A DNA stretch of 64,000 nucleotides, from contig OY759221.1 in assembly GCA_963662175.1 (NCBI GenBank), forward strand, positions 36,206,045 through 36,270,044. The letters run 5' to 3'. The notes under the pieces were generated by a model. The model saw only the letters and a program-made list of their open reading frames with translations. It was not told where the DNA came from and did not search any database. Every line of letters begins with the position of its first letter. Position 1 is the first letter of the stretch. Below are positions 41,861-52,560 of this stretch, in pieces. The stretch is from Aradus depressus (lineage: Eukaryota; Arthropoda; Insecta; Hemiptera; Aradidae). The translations under genes were made by a program, and so were the position numbers.

Positions 41861-42747
41861 GACAATATGGTGAACCGCTCGATCGATCTGGCTGATATTT
41901 TGATATAATGCATTGTTAGAGGAATGAGGTATATGTGTCAAGTTTCAGTCATCTATCTCTAATAGAAGTGACTGAAAAATTGATCGGCAAATATGACTTC
42001 TATATATATTTTTTCTATTTTTATATGTTATACAAAAAAAAAGTATTAAAAAAACAATGTTTTTCAGGCTAGATAATACATGGCTAAGCTTGGCCGGGTG
42101 GATAGGGTTGGTCAGACGCGCCTTCCAATTACGAACATACAATGAATTATGACCTATAAATAATGAAATTAAATACACCCAGTCTACGGTTTGGTTAGTT
42201 TTCCTAACTAAATTATGTCCATATCCTACACGGATGTGGTGAAATTTCCAACTCCTCGGTTGGTTGGGAGACGTTAGGGATCTCGCAGACGGTAATAGAA
42301 GTGTACGGGTTGATTATGAAGTTCAACTCTTGATTAGGGTAGAGGCTTAAGGGTTAAGTAACAGGTTCTGGGGACCTGGGAGACCCATTAGCAACAGGCA
42401 ATGGGTTAAGGGTCATACCCTTATGTTAGTATCAAACCTGCCTTCCTACCTTACCTACCCATTCGACCCAGGCTAGAATACCTGGGTTATGGCCTTAACA
42501 AGAATGGACGAAAGAGCCTCAGACCTAAATTAATTAATCCAACATTATGGAAGGAAGGAGAATATGTTTCATATGAACCTTCATAGAAGGAAACATGACG
42601 CAAAAATTACATTATTTTAACATCTCAACTACAAACAAAATTAGAATAATAGCTACCTAGCGAGTCATAATGTATAATGAACAAAACCTTATTTACAGTA
42701 TTTCTTAAACTTTTTAGGATATATTAGGAGTTTTGCTGTGACAGACC
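41861..42747. other. Non-coding
   Basis: 42180-42560 is GC-richer and contains GTTGGTTGGGAGACGTTAGG and TAGAATACCTGGGTTATGGC, possibly retroelement UTR; no copy elsewhere in the window. Confidence 0.35.
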
Positions 42748-42807
42748 ATTTCAAAGTGTCAAATATAAGATAGTCTGACCTCTCACAGATTTTTATTGGT
42801 AATAATA

Positions 42808-42843
42808 GCTAGCCGGCTTTCGAGGTTTCCCTCATCATCAGGC
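42808..42843 (-). ncRNA. Hammerhead ribozyme motif HH-A (left arm)
   Basis: Minus strand: GC, CUGAUGA, U, helix II GAGG-GAAA-CCUC, GAA, helix III palindrome AGCCGGCU, cleavage base A, then GCUAUUA. Helix I is only 2 bp (GC/GC), the weakest of the three families. Confidence 0.6.
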
Positions 42844-43107
42844 AGTATGATAAAAAATTAAAAATTTTGAATAGAACTAAATAATATAATAAAAATAAAT
42901 AAATAACAATCTAAAACATTAACAATTTAAAATATCATGGATGGGGACAGAACATGGGGTCACAACTGAGAGTGACTCAGATGGTGGACAGGGATAACTC
43001 GTCTGTCCCCATCCATGATATTTTAAATTGTTAATGTTTTAGATTGTTATTTATTTATTTTTATTATATTATTTAGTTCTATTCAAAATTTTTAATTTTT
43101 ATCAGAC

Positions 43108-43144
43108 GCCTGATGATGAGGGAAACCTCGAAAGCCGGCTAGCT
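43108..43144 (+). ncRNA. Hammerhead ribozyme motif HH-A (right arm)
   Basis: GCCTGATGATGAGGGAAACC then TCGAAAGCCGGCTAGC. Core and helix II are identical to the left-arm copy, with the palindromic AGCCGGCT as helix III and a UA cleavage step. Confidence 0.6.
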
Positions 43145-43252
43145 ATTATTACCAATAAAAATCTGTGAGAGGTCAGACTATCTTATATTTGACATCCTGT
43201 GAAATAATCACTTCTCACTAAATCAGCCATCTTCATATTAATTTCAAAGTGT

Positions 43253-43490
43253 TATATGGGACATATATGGTCCTTAGTACAGTTCATTCGGCGCAAAGTG
43301 GTCCAGATAGTGTAAGAGATAAGACTGACTACACTTTTGGCTGAGGATGGTAGAAATACCGAAAGTACTCCCATGTATATATATTCTGTGAAATTAGACA
43401 ATTCCACAAATAAACTAGTTTTATTTCATTCAAGTTCATTTGAATAATTTCACAATATCTCTGCAATAATGTCACTTTTTATAAATAATT
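43253..43490 (+). mobile_element. HH-C element, 3' part
   Basis: GTAAGAGATAAGACTGACTA, the hammerhead at 43337-43374, and the end CATTTGAATAATTTCACAAT then ATCTCTGCAATAATGTCA match the right arm and tail of the 21039-22146 insertion. It directly follows the HH-A insertion. Confidence 0.7.
43337..43374 (+). ncRNA. Hammerhead ribozyme motif HH-C
   Basis: TTTGGCTGAGGATGGTAGAA then ATACCGAAAGTACTCCCATG: identical in core, helix II and helix III palindrome to the copies at 21101 and 21999, although the flanking element sequence has diverged. Confidence 0.65.
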
Positions 43491-43879
43491 ATTCAACACT
43501 GGACCAAAGTCCAGATAGATCAAAATCTACAGTGATGCGTGACAGAAACACTTGTTCAATCATGAATCGAAGCGTCGGGAGAGGCGTGGTCGTTATCTTT
43601 AGTCGGAAGATCGAGAAAACTGATTTTTACGTGTGAGTGTTTACAGACGCTTTTGTTCCTTATTTGTATTTTGAGGTAGTGCGTGTAATTTCTTATTTAA
43701 AGCACTGAAAACAACATTATGGGAGCCAGGACAATTTTTTGGAATTTTTTTGTAGAGTGAATTCATCATATTTTTTACAATTTAAAAAAATGTACATTGA
43801 ATTTAGTTTGGTTGATCGCACTCGACCGTTCTAAGATTAGAATAAAATTAAAGATTTGGTGAAAAACTTCTAGGACTCC
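43491..43879. other. Non-coding
   Basis: A short hairpin ACTGGACC/GTCCAG near 43497-43513; otherwise nothing recognised. Confidence 0.35.
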
Positions 43880-44052
43880 GTGTTTAAGCGATGGTCCCGA
43901 GCCTGTACCGGTGTCAGGTACTCGTTAAAGACCCCTATACTAGGTGAACATTTATGGTAGGCAAAATTTAGGACTCCCATAGTAGAGTCGGGCTCATGTC
44001 CACCAGAGCGACGAAATAACCTCGTAGTTAAAGCCCGGGCATAATAACTAAC
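43880..44052 (+). mobile_element. SINE-A 3' half
   Basis: AAGCGATGGTCCCGAGCCTG, CAGGTACTCGTTAAAGACCC, AGCCCGGGCATAATAACTAA. The tRNA-like head is absent and there is a small deletion before the terminus. Confidence 0.75.
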
Positions 44053-44659
44053 TATTCGAAGTAGATAAGGATGATCTTCAAAACAGAATTTCTGCCTCGC
44101 TCATGAGTTCATTTATAACTCATTAGTTATTTCTACGTCAGAGCCACTCTGCATTAAGCTATATTTTAATTAAATACATTGATCTGGGTTTTCGAAATTG
44201 TATTTTATCTTATAACAGAATCATTATTTAATGTATTTGTATTTTGAATAGCAAATATATAATGATATATGACCATTAATGTGTTATAATCTATTTATAT
44301 TATGTTTTATTAATATGTTAAATTTTCATTTACGTACTAACAAATTTATTGTAATTTCTACTGGGATGTGAAGTAGTCTACATGTATTTTTAATGGCATG
44401 TGGTAATGTTTAGAGAACCACTATTTACTAATTCAAGCGATTGTCGGGTAGAAATTTTGTAAAAAAAAATAAAAATTTTTTTAAGAAAAAGGAAGAAAAA
44501 TTGACGGTTGATCAATGGCAGTGTACTTCCACAGCGCGAATTAAATTCTTGCTCTTTCTCGGAATTCAATTTAGTGATTTGATTGAAAATCTGTAGATGT
44601 CTTAATCAGGAATTAAAAAAAAAAAATTGTTTGTGGCCTAATGGACTTATCATATCAGC
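44053..44659. other. AT-rich non-coding, Rep-1 start at the end
   Basis: AT-rich to 44495; 44496-44610 is a Rep-1 5' part (GACGGTTGATCAATGGCAGT). Confidence 0.45.
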
Positions 44660-45108
44660 CATTTGCTTACAATGTAAATTTATATAACAGTATTATTGAT
44701 AGAAATGTATCTAAACAAAGTATCAAAAATGTCTTGGTTTTTGGTTCGAGACAATATTAGTTGGACCGTAATGGGAAGCACCATCTTGTTTTGTATGAGA
44801 ACACTAAACATATTTTCGCGTTCTGAGCTGGTTATTGGACAAGCCAAGAGGAGATGGTTCGCATCCGCTTCTACTTGCTGTTGGTAGGTACAGTATGGTG
44901 AAAGTAGAATGTGTATCTTGTGAAAAGGGAGCCGATTGTGGTTAAAGCGAAGGCGAATGAGAATAGTGAAAAATGATCTAGGGTTGTCGTAGGTCTTGAA
45001 CCATGGTTGGGTGGGAATCTTGGGCTGAATAAGGTTGTAGTACTTACCCTTGTTCTGACTCTGGGAGGAAATCAGGGACTTCAGTCGTTCACGTACGAGG
45101 CGGTACAT
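44660..45108 (-). pseudogene. LINE ORF2 C-terminal region, 5'-truncated
   Basis: The open minus-strand frame of 142 codons (44680-45108) reads NKGKYYNLIQPKIPTQPWF, FFTILIRLRFNHNRLPFHKI and SPYCTYQQQVEADANHLLLA then CPITSSE. This is the post-RT/RNase H zinc-knuckle region of I/Jockey-group LINEs (PWF ... RLRxxHxxxP ... C ... NHLLxxCP). It is one of the longest open frames of known origin in the window and has no internal stop, so it is younger than the other LINE relics. RT, endonuclease and ORF1 are missing. Confidence 0.75.
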
Positions 45109-45345
45109 TCATTACTTCGACTGTTATTAGGTTTTTCATGGTACGCCTCCTTCCTCTTTAGCCGATTTTACAAGTCCAACTTGGGCGTCACCTCACAAGT
45201 AACTTGCTTTCTAGGGCAACAAAGCTGGTGAAGGCTGATCCAGGAGGCTTTGACTCAGAAATGAATTGTTGCGCTGATGATGGTGATGATGATATGATTG
45301 AAATAAAACCGTGGGATGAAAACAACTTTTATTTCACAGGTTGTA
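45097..45345 (+). repeat. Rep-1 scrap and an old HH-B remnant
   Basis: 45097-45200 is Rep-1 (GTACATTCATTACTTCGACT). 45262-45345 resembles an HH-B end (GCGCTGATGATGGTGATGAT, AAATAAAACCGTGGGATGAA, AACTTTTATTTCACAGG) with the ribozyme core overwritten by a TGATGA microsatellite. Confidence 0.45.
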
Positions 45346-46137
45346 AATTTTTTGTAATTTCTTTGAGATAATTTTTTTTGAGCTTCTCGGTTTTTTTTTT
45401 TTTTTGAGTAAATAGTAGGGGATTTAACGGGATAAGAGTAGAAAGAAAATATGACCTATTTCGAAAAATAATTGAAGTAGTAATTCTAGAGAAACCTGTG
45501 AAGTACCTGTCCACACTCAATATTTTTTTATGGAACCATATTTGCTCAGATACTTATTGCTTGATGGTTATCAGGACCAGGAGCTATATATTGTCCATAA
45601 GCATTATGGCTCTCATAAACGTGTAAGCAGGAAGAAAAAGAAGAATTTATTATACTAGTCATATGATGAGGTGATAAAAAACGGTACACTTGACTGTTTT
45701 ACAATTTCCATTGTTTTTAAAGGGCAGTTATCTACCGTTAGGAAGTCTTGTAACGGCCCTATAAAAAAGAAATATCCCCTCGAAGACCCTTCAACAGTCA
45801 TTCGTCCTTTAGCTGGGCAAGAAAAAAAAAAAAAAAAAAATGAGATGATGCCTGGGTTCCGTGGGACTGTTTCTCGTCACTTTCGATCTTTTTCAGATGT
45901 GCAAGGTTTAGTTAGCGGTGGAGCGATTGCAGTGGGTGGACGCAGCAGGTCTGGAGGGAGTTGGTGTTTGCAATGTTGACAGGGTATGTCAAGACTCTTG
46001 TGAATGGATTTGAGAGGGGGAGTGATATATAAAAAGGTCGTTGGTATAAGTATAATGGCTGTTCAGGACACATTACATATATATTTTTTTGTTTTGCATT
46101 TAAATACAAAATATTTTTTATTATATATTTATATAGG
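45346..46137. other. Non-coding
   Basis: T run at 45390-45405 and A run at 45822-45840; a 102-codon frame (45671-45979) has no domain. Confidence 0.35.
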
Positions 46138-46405
46138 AGCCGGCCGAGGGCCTTAGTTTATTTTATCTGGGAGGTAAAATAAACTTAAGCACGCCGTCCT
46201 TCCCGAGAGGTCCCGAGCCTGTACGGTGTCAGGTACTCGTTAAAGTCTTCTACCCTAGGTGAATAAAAATTTGGAGTAGACAAAATATTCCCCTAGTAGA
46301 GTCGGGCTCATATCCACCAGAGTGACGAAAGAGCGCTCTGGTAGTAGGCTATAAATATGACCTCGAAGTTAAAGCCCAGACATGAGTCGTAATAGCTAAC
46401 TTATA
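46138..46405 (+). mobile_element. SINE-A, head-truncated
   Basis: From GCCGGCCGAGGGCCTTAGTT through the TTTATTTTATCTGGGAGG hairpin to CAGACATGAGTCGTAATAGC. The A-box and B-box are missing. Confidence 0.8.
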
Positions 46406-46407
46406 TT

Positions 46408-47430
46408 TTTTTGGATTTGAATTTAAATATATAACTTCATGTCGATACATACTAGAATGGTCGTAAAAAGTAAAAAGTTCGATTTTTCAAAGTCCCCATC
46501 CAAATTCTTGTGTAGTTTGATGAAAAAAAATTTTGTGAATTTTTTCAGATTTTTTTGAATGAATTAACCTGGCCCTGTGGGCGGTCAAAGTTTAACACGT
46601 GTTTTAAATGGGGTTTTTGAACATTTACATATTTTTAAGTGTAGGTCTTAGTATTTTTAATATAAAAATCTAAAAATACATGGATTATGGGTTTTCGGGG
46701 TCGCTGAAAACGAATTTCATATTAAAAAATTAATAATTCATTAAAATGAATCATCGATTCGAAAAATGTTATCATTTTCATCAATTTTTGTACGAGTTTT
46801 TTGGGAAATGTGACTGTCAACAAACAAAATTTTAATATGAAATTCGTTTTCAGCGACCCCGAAAACCCATAATCCATGTATTTTTAGATTTTTATATTAA
46901 AAATACTAAGACCTACACTTAAAAATATGTAAATGTTCAAAAACCCCATTTAAAACACGTGTTAAACTTTGACCGCCCACAGGGCCAGGTTAATTCATTC
47001 AAAAAAATCTGAAAAAATTCACATAATGCATACATTACATCGGCAGTTTTTTGAGTTTTTTGGGGGCCATCCTGTGATTTCACTCTCCTCTTCTGCTGAT
47101 TACGCTGAAAATTAATAGGGGTCGGTTTTATAAGGCTTTGAATTCATGTATAAAATTTCGTTTCAATACATTCATTACAACGACAGTTATTGAGTTGTTG
47201 TGTTAAGGCTCCCCCTAATCCTCTTCTTCCCTAACGTCGATTTGGCTGAAAATCAAAAAGTGTCGTCCTTACAGGGTTCTGGATACACGCATAAAATTTC
47301 GTGTCGATACATTCATTCTTTTACACATTTGGGATCAAAAGGTCAGAAAATATGAAATTGCGTGGAAAATTTCGATCCAATTTCTGACCGATTACGTAAC
47401 TTCTCTAGTTTATAGTTCAGTAATTTCAGC
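46408..47430 (+). repeat. Rep-1 copy hosting a perfect palindrome
   Basis: 46408-46455 (ACTTCATGTCGATACAT) resumes at about 47024 (CATACATTACATCGGCAGTT) and runs to TTACGTAACTTCTCTAGTTT. The interruption is the foldback at 46535-47022 plus 80 bp of flank. Confidence 0.65.
46535..47022. mobile_element. Foldback element: 193-bp inverted arms
   Basis: 46535-46727 and 46830-47022 are inverted copies of equal length (193 bp), with no mismatch noticed by eye, around a 102-bp loop. The arm contains AACCTGGCCCTGTGGGCGGT, AACACGTGTTTTAAATGGGG and GGGTCGCTGAAAACGAATTT. No coding capacity and no clear TSD (ATACAT flanks loosely). Probably a recent MITE-like or foldback insertion. Confidence 0.8.
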
Positions 47431-48209
47431 TCGCCAACAGTACCGAGTCGGGCGTAAATCAAGATCGGGTATTTATTCTTCTGGATAATTTCTTTTTTTC
47501 AAAAACTTTTTGAGGATCGAGTTCAATTTCTTCAGGAAGATGGAAACGGGGAGAGAATAAAAATACAAAAAAAAATAAAAAACAACAGCTTATTTTTATT
47601 CAAGAGTTTGTTTTATTTATTGCCTCTGACGGGGGGGTGTGCTCAAGTCTACAGAAGACGGGAAGGGGTCTTCTGTACGCTTCAAGAAAATCACGAATTC
47701 AAAAGGGAATTTCTGTTTTGGTTCAGTTGAGTACATTATAAAGTTTGGTCGGGGTGCCCTTCCCCTGAGTTCTGTTCTGAGAAGGGCTTTTCAGGCAAGT
47801 GAAGGTGTTCCAGTAATTACAACTTTCGACAATCGATTAAAACGAAGGTCTGAGCAACCCTAAGGCTTGTTCAATTCAGCCTCCTTCAACTTCTTACTCA
47901 GATTTAAACTTGGTTGTAGAATCAATGGTTCTTGTCTACCCCGAGAACACTTACTCAAAAGGATTTGGTAAGTTTTTGATGAATTCAAGAGCTTATTTAT
48001 TAGCAGTTTGATGAATGAAAAGGAAACGTATGAATATTTGACTTACCTATACTTTATTATATATATGTTTGATTGTATAATAATACATATCATGATTCCA
48101 AAAGTTGGATGTCATTATTAAAAGAATGAAATCAGGGGTGACACTAATTTTTGAACGACCTTGAATAAAAGAGGGTGCGTTTTTGAAAACTCATAATGAT
48201 AATAGAAAA
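47431..48209. other. Non-coding, apparently unique
   Basis: The 74-codon frame at 47639-47863 has no domain; no repeat recognised. Confidence 0.35.
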
Positions 48210-49260
48210 AATATATGTGATGTGGCCATTACAGGTCATTCATATACCAACCACGCTTACAGATCACTCGGTTCTTTTTTTTAATAATTTTTCATAAAAA
48301 CAACCAATTATAAAAAAATATTATACATGGTGATTCCCTCGTAACTTAAAAAAAAGATTTGTACGAAACTAGACCAAAAATGGAGTAGAATGCCGCCAAC
48401 CGCACATTTCTATTTCAATCCGTTGCCGAGATATGATTTTTTAAAGTTTTTTACGAGAAAACCACGTTTTTTGCCATCAAGTCCCACATTTCTCCCCTTT
48501 AAATCAACTTTTGATTTATTTTTTTTTCTTAATCTAGAGATCATAAGTGTCCACTTTTGTTATTGTGAGACCTGAACTGGCCACACTTATGATATCCAGA
48601 TTATAAAAAAGAAAAGAAAAAAAACCCTGGACGGTTGAAGCGGTCCTTGAGCGGGAAAGTAGTTGACGTGGAAGTATTTCCCGAAATTTTAATTTTTCTA
48701 AAATGTTAACGTTTTAGCTGTTATTTCGGTTCTAAGTTGGTGATTTTCAAAGTTGAATGTACACTAGTCTGATAGGAAATGTAACACTGATTCCGAAAAT
48801 GTGGTCAAAAGTTGAGACAAGTTGATTTAAAGGGGATAAATGTGGGACTTGATGGCAAAAAACGTGGTTTTCTCGAAAAAAAATTTAAAAAATCATATCT
48901 CGGCAACGGATTGAAATAGAAAGGTGCGGTTGGCCACATTCTACTCCATTTTCGGTCTAGTTTCAAACAAATTTTTTTTTTAAGTTACGAGGGAATCACC
49001 CTGTATAATTCATTGCTACGCGATGCAATTTAAACATTATTTTAAATATGTATTTTTCATTGTTTGAGGTGCTATAACTTCGTCTCATATCAGAGGACTT
49101 ATTAGCGATTGGAAATTTTATAAGGAACATTCTTGGTTAGAATTAATTTTTAAATAGGACTAACCGTTTTCGGGTAAATCAAGGAAACGTCTAAAGATAT
49201 GTGCTTCAAAACTAAATTTCAGGACGGTTTTCGGAAATCCGGACGACCTGCGAAAAATCA
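48210..49260 (+). repeat. Rep-2 copy hosting a foldback transposon
   Basis: GTGATGTGGCCATTACAGGT to 48327, then 49013-49260 (GAGGTGCTATAACTTCGTCT, GGACTTATTAGCGATTGGAA, GGTAAATCAAGGAAACGTC). The longest Rep-2 copy in the window. Confidence 0.7.
48328..49012. mobile_element. Foldback/TIR element, ~186-bp terminal inverted repeats
   Basis: The left end GGTGATTCCCTCGTAACTTA and right end TAAGTTACGAGGGAATCACC begin long inverted arms (48328-48513 and 48827-49012) with scattered mismatches. Flanks read TATACAT/CCTGTATA, so the full TIR probably starts CAGGGTG next to a TATA duplication. The interior has a second, small inverted pair (ATCATAAGTGTCCAC / GGCCACACTTATGAT). Non-autonomous, non-coding. 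Confidence 0.75.
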
Positions 49261-49297
49261 TATGACATATAAAATATGGGCTAAAAAACAAAATAAA

Positions 49298-49770
49298 AAG
49301 TCGTCAGTTAACCACCGGCAATGTACTTCCCCAGAGCGAATTAATCAATTAACTTTTCGCTCCCCCTCCAAAACCAGTCGACCGTTTGCGCTAATATTCA
49401 ACATCTGATTCACATAGGGGGTCCTAAACCCTCATACTAAATTTTGTGTCAATAAATTTATTACTTTGGAAGTTTTAGTTTTTTTTTTTAAATTGAGCCC
49501 CCTCGCCTGAACTCTCCCTTCCCTTCAGCCGATATTGCTGAAATTTGACAGGTAATTTCCTCATTGTCTTTTGACTTCAAATATGAAATTTCATGTCAAT
49601 ACATTCATTATATCGGCAGTTATTGGGTTTTTTGAGTAGAGCCCCGGTCTGATCTCCCCCTTATCTTCTGCCGATTGCACTGAAAATGAATAAGTGTAGT
49701 CCTTATGGGGTTTTGAATTCACATACGAAATTTTGTGTCGAATCATCAATGGCAGTACTAATTTGGCCGT
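49298..49770 (+). repeat. Rep-1 copy
   Basis: AAAAGTCGTCAGTTAACCAC start, ACTTCCCCAGAGCGAATTAA, then three modules; the 3' terminus is missing. Confidence 0.75.
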
Positions 49771-49834
49771 CATGATGCTTATGTAACATTCTCAATGTAA
49801 ATAAATAAATAAAGTTTTCTCTACAACTATTGAA

Positions 49835-50215
49835 AAGTTTGTGATTAGCTCAATACGGTCCGATTTCGGCCAAAATCAGATCTACGTTAGCACATGTGAG
49901 TTCTTTATTCAAAATTTTAAGTTGGTAGCTACAATCGTTTTTTCGGTAGAGCGCTCACAATATTCACACACAGGCAGACATATCGCAAAAATGGTCAAAG
50001 CTCTAATAACTGCCGTTGTATTGACACGAAATTTCATATGTAAATTCAAAGCACTCTTAGGACGACACATCTTAATTTTCAGCGGATTAGGGAGGGAGGG
50101 AACAAACGGGGGACTCGACTTATTGAGGATTAATAAGCCACTATAAGTCAACTATTGGGTTTTAATCCAAACGTAGTAGTTTAATTCTTGGTGCGGATTA
50201 ACCAACTAATTTTTA
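49835..50215. repeat. Rep-3 copy followed by Rep-1 module
   Basis: 49835-49990: CAATACGGTCCGATTTCGGC, AGCTACAATCGTTTTTTCGG, GAGCGCTCACAATATTC. 49985-50215: minus Rep-1 (GCTCTAATAACTGCCGTTGT). Confidence 0.6.
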
Positions 50216-50890
50216 TTTTTACTTTTCGTCGCTTAGTTTCTTGAAGCGCGGAAAAGTCGGGGGGAAAAAGTGAGGGGGGGTTGAATGAAGGGGTGTTCCT
50301 AATAAAAGTAGAAAGTAGAGTTGGAAGTGAAGAAGATCCGAGGATCCCCTGGAGTAACCGGAGTCTCCTGCCCAGGTTCATTTAAAGTTTCCTCATCTCT
50401 CCACCAGTGGCACATCTATCTGCTTTATGGCACCGACACTCCTCCAAACATTCTTTTTTAACTCAGCCTTCCTCCAAAATTGCTTACTTCCCGTAGCTAG
50501 GGGGAGGTAGAAGTGGGCACGCCCCCCCCCCCCCCCCCCCCCCACCAGAAAAATGCAATCTAATGTATCTAATTTAAAAAAATTATAATATATAACAACT
50601 CCACCACAGACAAACATTACAGTCAAAACAAATATATTGAAAGCTTCAGTTCCCAGTCAAAAGTTATTCGAATTCAAATTACACTTTCTTAAAGTTTGGA
50701 CTCCAACGAATGCTGCCAATCGGCGAAGTATGAGAGATTACCGAACGCATCGTCGTGTGTGTCACAACAAAACGAGCGGCAATTTTAAAATCTCTCCCAA
50801 AAACTCCACACGGCAATCAGCTCAACGAGTTTTAATTAATTTTTTTAATAATTTTAATTTTTTCCATGAATGAATATTGACATGATATTT
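50216..50890. other. Non-coding with a long C run
   Basis: C run at 50522-50543. Small frames on either side have no domain. Ends in a Rep-1 scrap. Confidence 0.4.
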
Positions 50891-50902
50891 TATATCTAAA
50901 TG

Positions 50903-51252
50903 GAGGGCGCCGGTAGGTCAGTGGTATGCGTGCTTGCCATCTGAGCTCAAGATCGTGGGTTCGAAACCCGACCGAGACCCTTAGTTTATTTTATCTGGGA
51001 GGTAAAATAAACTCAAGCACGCCGTCCTTCGGATGAGACGTTAAGCGATGGTCCCGAGCCTGTACGATGTCAGGTACTCGTTAAAGAAACCTATCCTAGG
51101 TGAATAAAAATTTAGGGTAGGCAAAGTTTAGGACTCCCACAGTAGAGACGGGCTCATGTCCACCAGAGTGACGAAAGTGCGCTCTGGTAGTAGGCGATAT
51201 GACCTCGTTAAAGTTAAAGCCCGGGCATGAGTCATAAAACCTAACCCTACCC
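50903..51252 (+). mobile_element. Full-length SINE-A with 12-bp TSD (reference copy)
   Basis: 350 bp flanked by TATATCTAAATG at 50891-50902 and 51253-51264. The tRNA-like head has an A-box (TAGGTCAGTGGT, 50914-50925) and a B-box (GGTTCGAAACC, 50958-50968). A hairpin AGTTTATTTTA/TAAAATAAACT with loop TCTGGGAGG follows, then GTCCTTCGGATGAGACGTTA, CCGAGCCTGTACGATGTCAG, TTTAGGGTAGGCAAAGTTTA and AAGCCCGGGCATGAGTCATA, with the tail AAAACCTAACCCTACCC. It could be transcribed by pol III; mobilisation would depend on a partner LINE. Confidence 0.92.
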
Positions 51253-51264
51253 TATATCTAAATG

Positions 51265-51395
51265 TAGGTAAGTCATTAGTCATATATGTAAACCAAATAT
51301 TGAGTTTTAGCCCAAATGAAGGATGAAGAGCAAAAACGTAATTGATTATTTCTTTCTGGGGAAGTACATAGCTGGTGATTCACCAACGACTTTTC
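51265..51395 (-). repeat. Rep-1 end
   Basis: GAGTTTTAGCCCAAATGAAG to GCTGGTGATTCACCAACGAC. With the scrap before 50890 it forms one Rep-1 copy split by the SINE. Confidence 0.65.
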
Positions 51396-51756
51396 TAAAA
51401 ACAGCTGAGCATTCCCGCCAATATTAAATATTCACAGCGCGGCATTTCACGTTTTTATGTATACAAAAAAGTGAAATATGAATAGTAAACAAAAAAAGTT
51501 TCTAAGTTGTAGAAACATGTTTCTGTTTTCTGTTTCCCTTTAAATTACCTCCCTCCATGGCAGACTGCACCCCTGCCTAACTGCACTTTATTTCAAGTGT
51601 TCAAAACTGTTTAATTAAGATCTTCTGAGTTTAATTAAGATAAGGCCAACTTACGTATATTGGTTTGAGGCAAAATCGGGCCCATTTGATAAAAGATACC
51701 GAAATGAACTTAAGCGCATAAATTAAGACCAATTCTAACTTTAAAAAAATAAAAAA
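51396..51756. other. Non-coding
   Basis: Nothing recognised. Confidence 0.35.
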
Positions 51757-52560
51757 TTGTTGAATCACCGGCAACGTACTTCCCCTACAGAAATTAATCA
51801 ATTAAGCGTTTGCTCCCTCTCTTATACCAATCAACTATTGTTGATAGTTGATTATAGTTATTTATATATTAATTATAATTATAAGGGATTTTCATTTGAG
51901 TCCCCTTCTTCGATCCCCCCTTCTCTTGGACCGATTTTGCTGAAAATTATGGTGTGTTTGATGAATATACATATACAATTGCTTGTCTATACATTTATTA
52001 CATCCTAATTAATTAGTTAATCTCCCATTTTCTTTTGACCCAATTGGCCCTGAATCAATAATGTGTTATAGGATACATTCCATCGATAGTTATCGTGTTC
52101 ACAGACAGAATTTTTTTTTCATTACGAATTCAGGAGGTCTTAAAAAATAAAATTTCGTTGAAAACTCCTCATCGAATTTTCCATCGATAAAATAACTTCT
52201 CCTATACATCGTATAGCTGGAAGGGGAGTAAAAAACCTATATCTGTCTGTGTATGCGTGTTCGTGAACTTGATAACTCCTGATAAAATTAATGTATTGGC
52301 ACGAAATTTTATGAATGCACTCAGAACCCCATAAAAACGACACCTTTTGAGTTAAGCCTTTCCCCTAATCCCCCCTCCCTTTTGACCGATTCGATCAATA
52401 AGTTTTGTCCTTATAAGGGTTTCGGTCACATATATAAAATTTCGTGTCGATACATTTATTCTATTGGCAGATATTAGAGTTTTTATGTCTCTCTCCCTTC
52501 CCTTTGGTTGGTTTGGTTGAATATCAATAGGTGTCGTCCTTATGGAGTAGTGGATACACT
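51757..52560. repeat. Two Rep-1 copies end to end
   Basis: 51757-52230 is a plus copy (GTTGAATCACCGGCAACGTA to CTTCTCCTATACATCGTATA). 52231-52345 starts again in minus orientation (CTATATCTGTCTGTGTATGC), and 52345-52560 returns to plus. Confidence 0.7.

Larger units (their letters stand above)
42748..43252. mobile_element. HH-A foldback Penelope-like insertion with 12-bp TSD
   Basis: ATTTCAAAGTGT occurs at 42748-42759 and 43241-43252. Between them, arms 42757-42950 and 43003-43194 (about 190 bp) are inverted copies with few differences, separated by a 52-bp loop containing CAGATGGTGGACAGGGATAA. Each arm has a hammerhead motif. The right arm continues 46 bp further (GAAATAATCACTTCTCACTA), the same asymmetry as the HH-C insertion at 21039. 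No coding capacity. Confidence 0.75.

Noticed and set aside
45262..45300. CTGATGATGGTGATGATG as another hammerhead
   Set aside because: The matching letters come from a TGATGA microsatellite; the GAAA and helix II are not in place. Kept only as a decayed HH-B remnant.
50903..50976. Possible functional tRNA gene
   Set aside because: It has A- and B-box sequences, but it is the head of a 350-bp SINE with TSDs, and the same head recurs in several decayed copies; the anticodon arm and acceptor stem do not form a credible tRNA.
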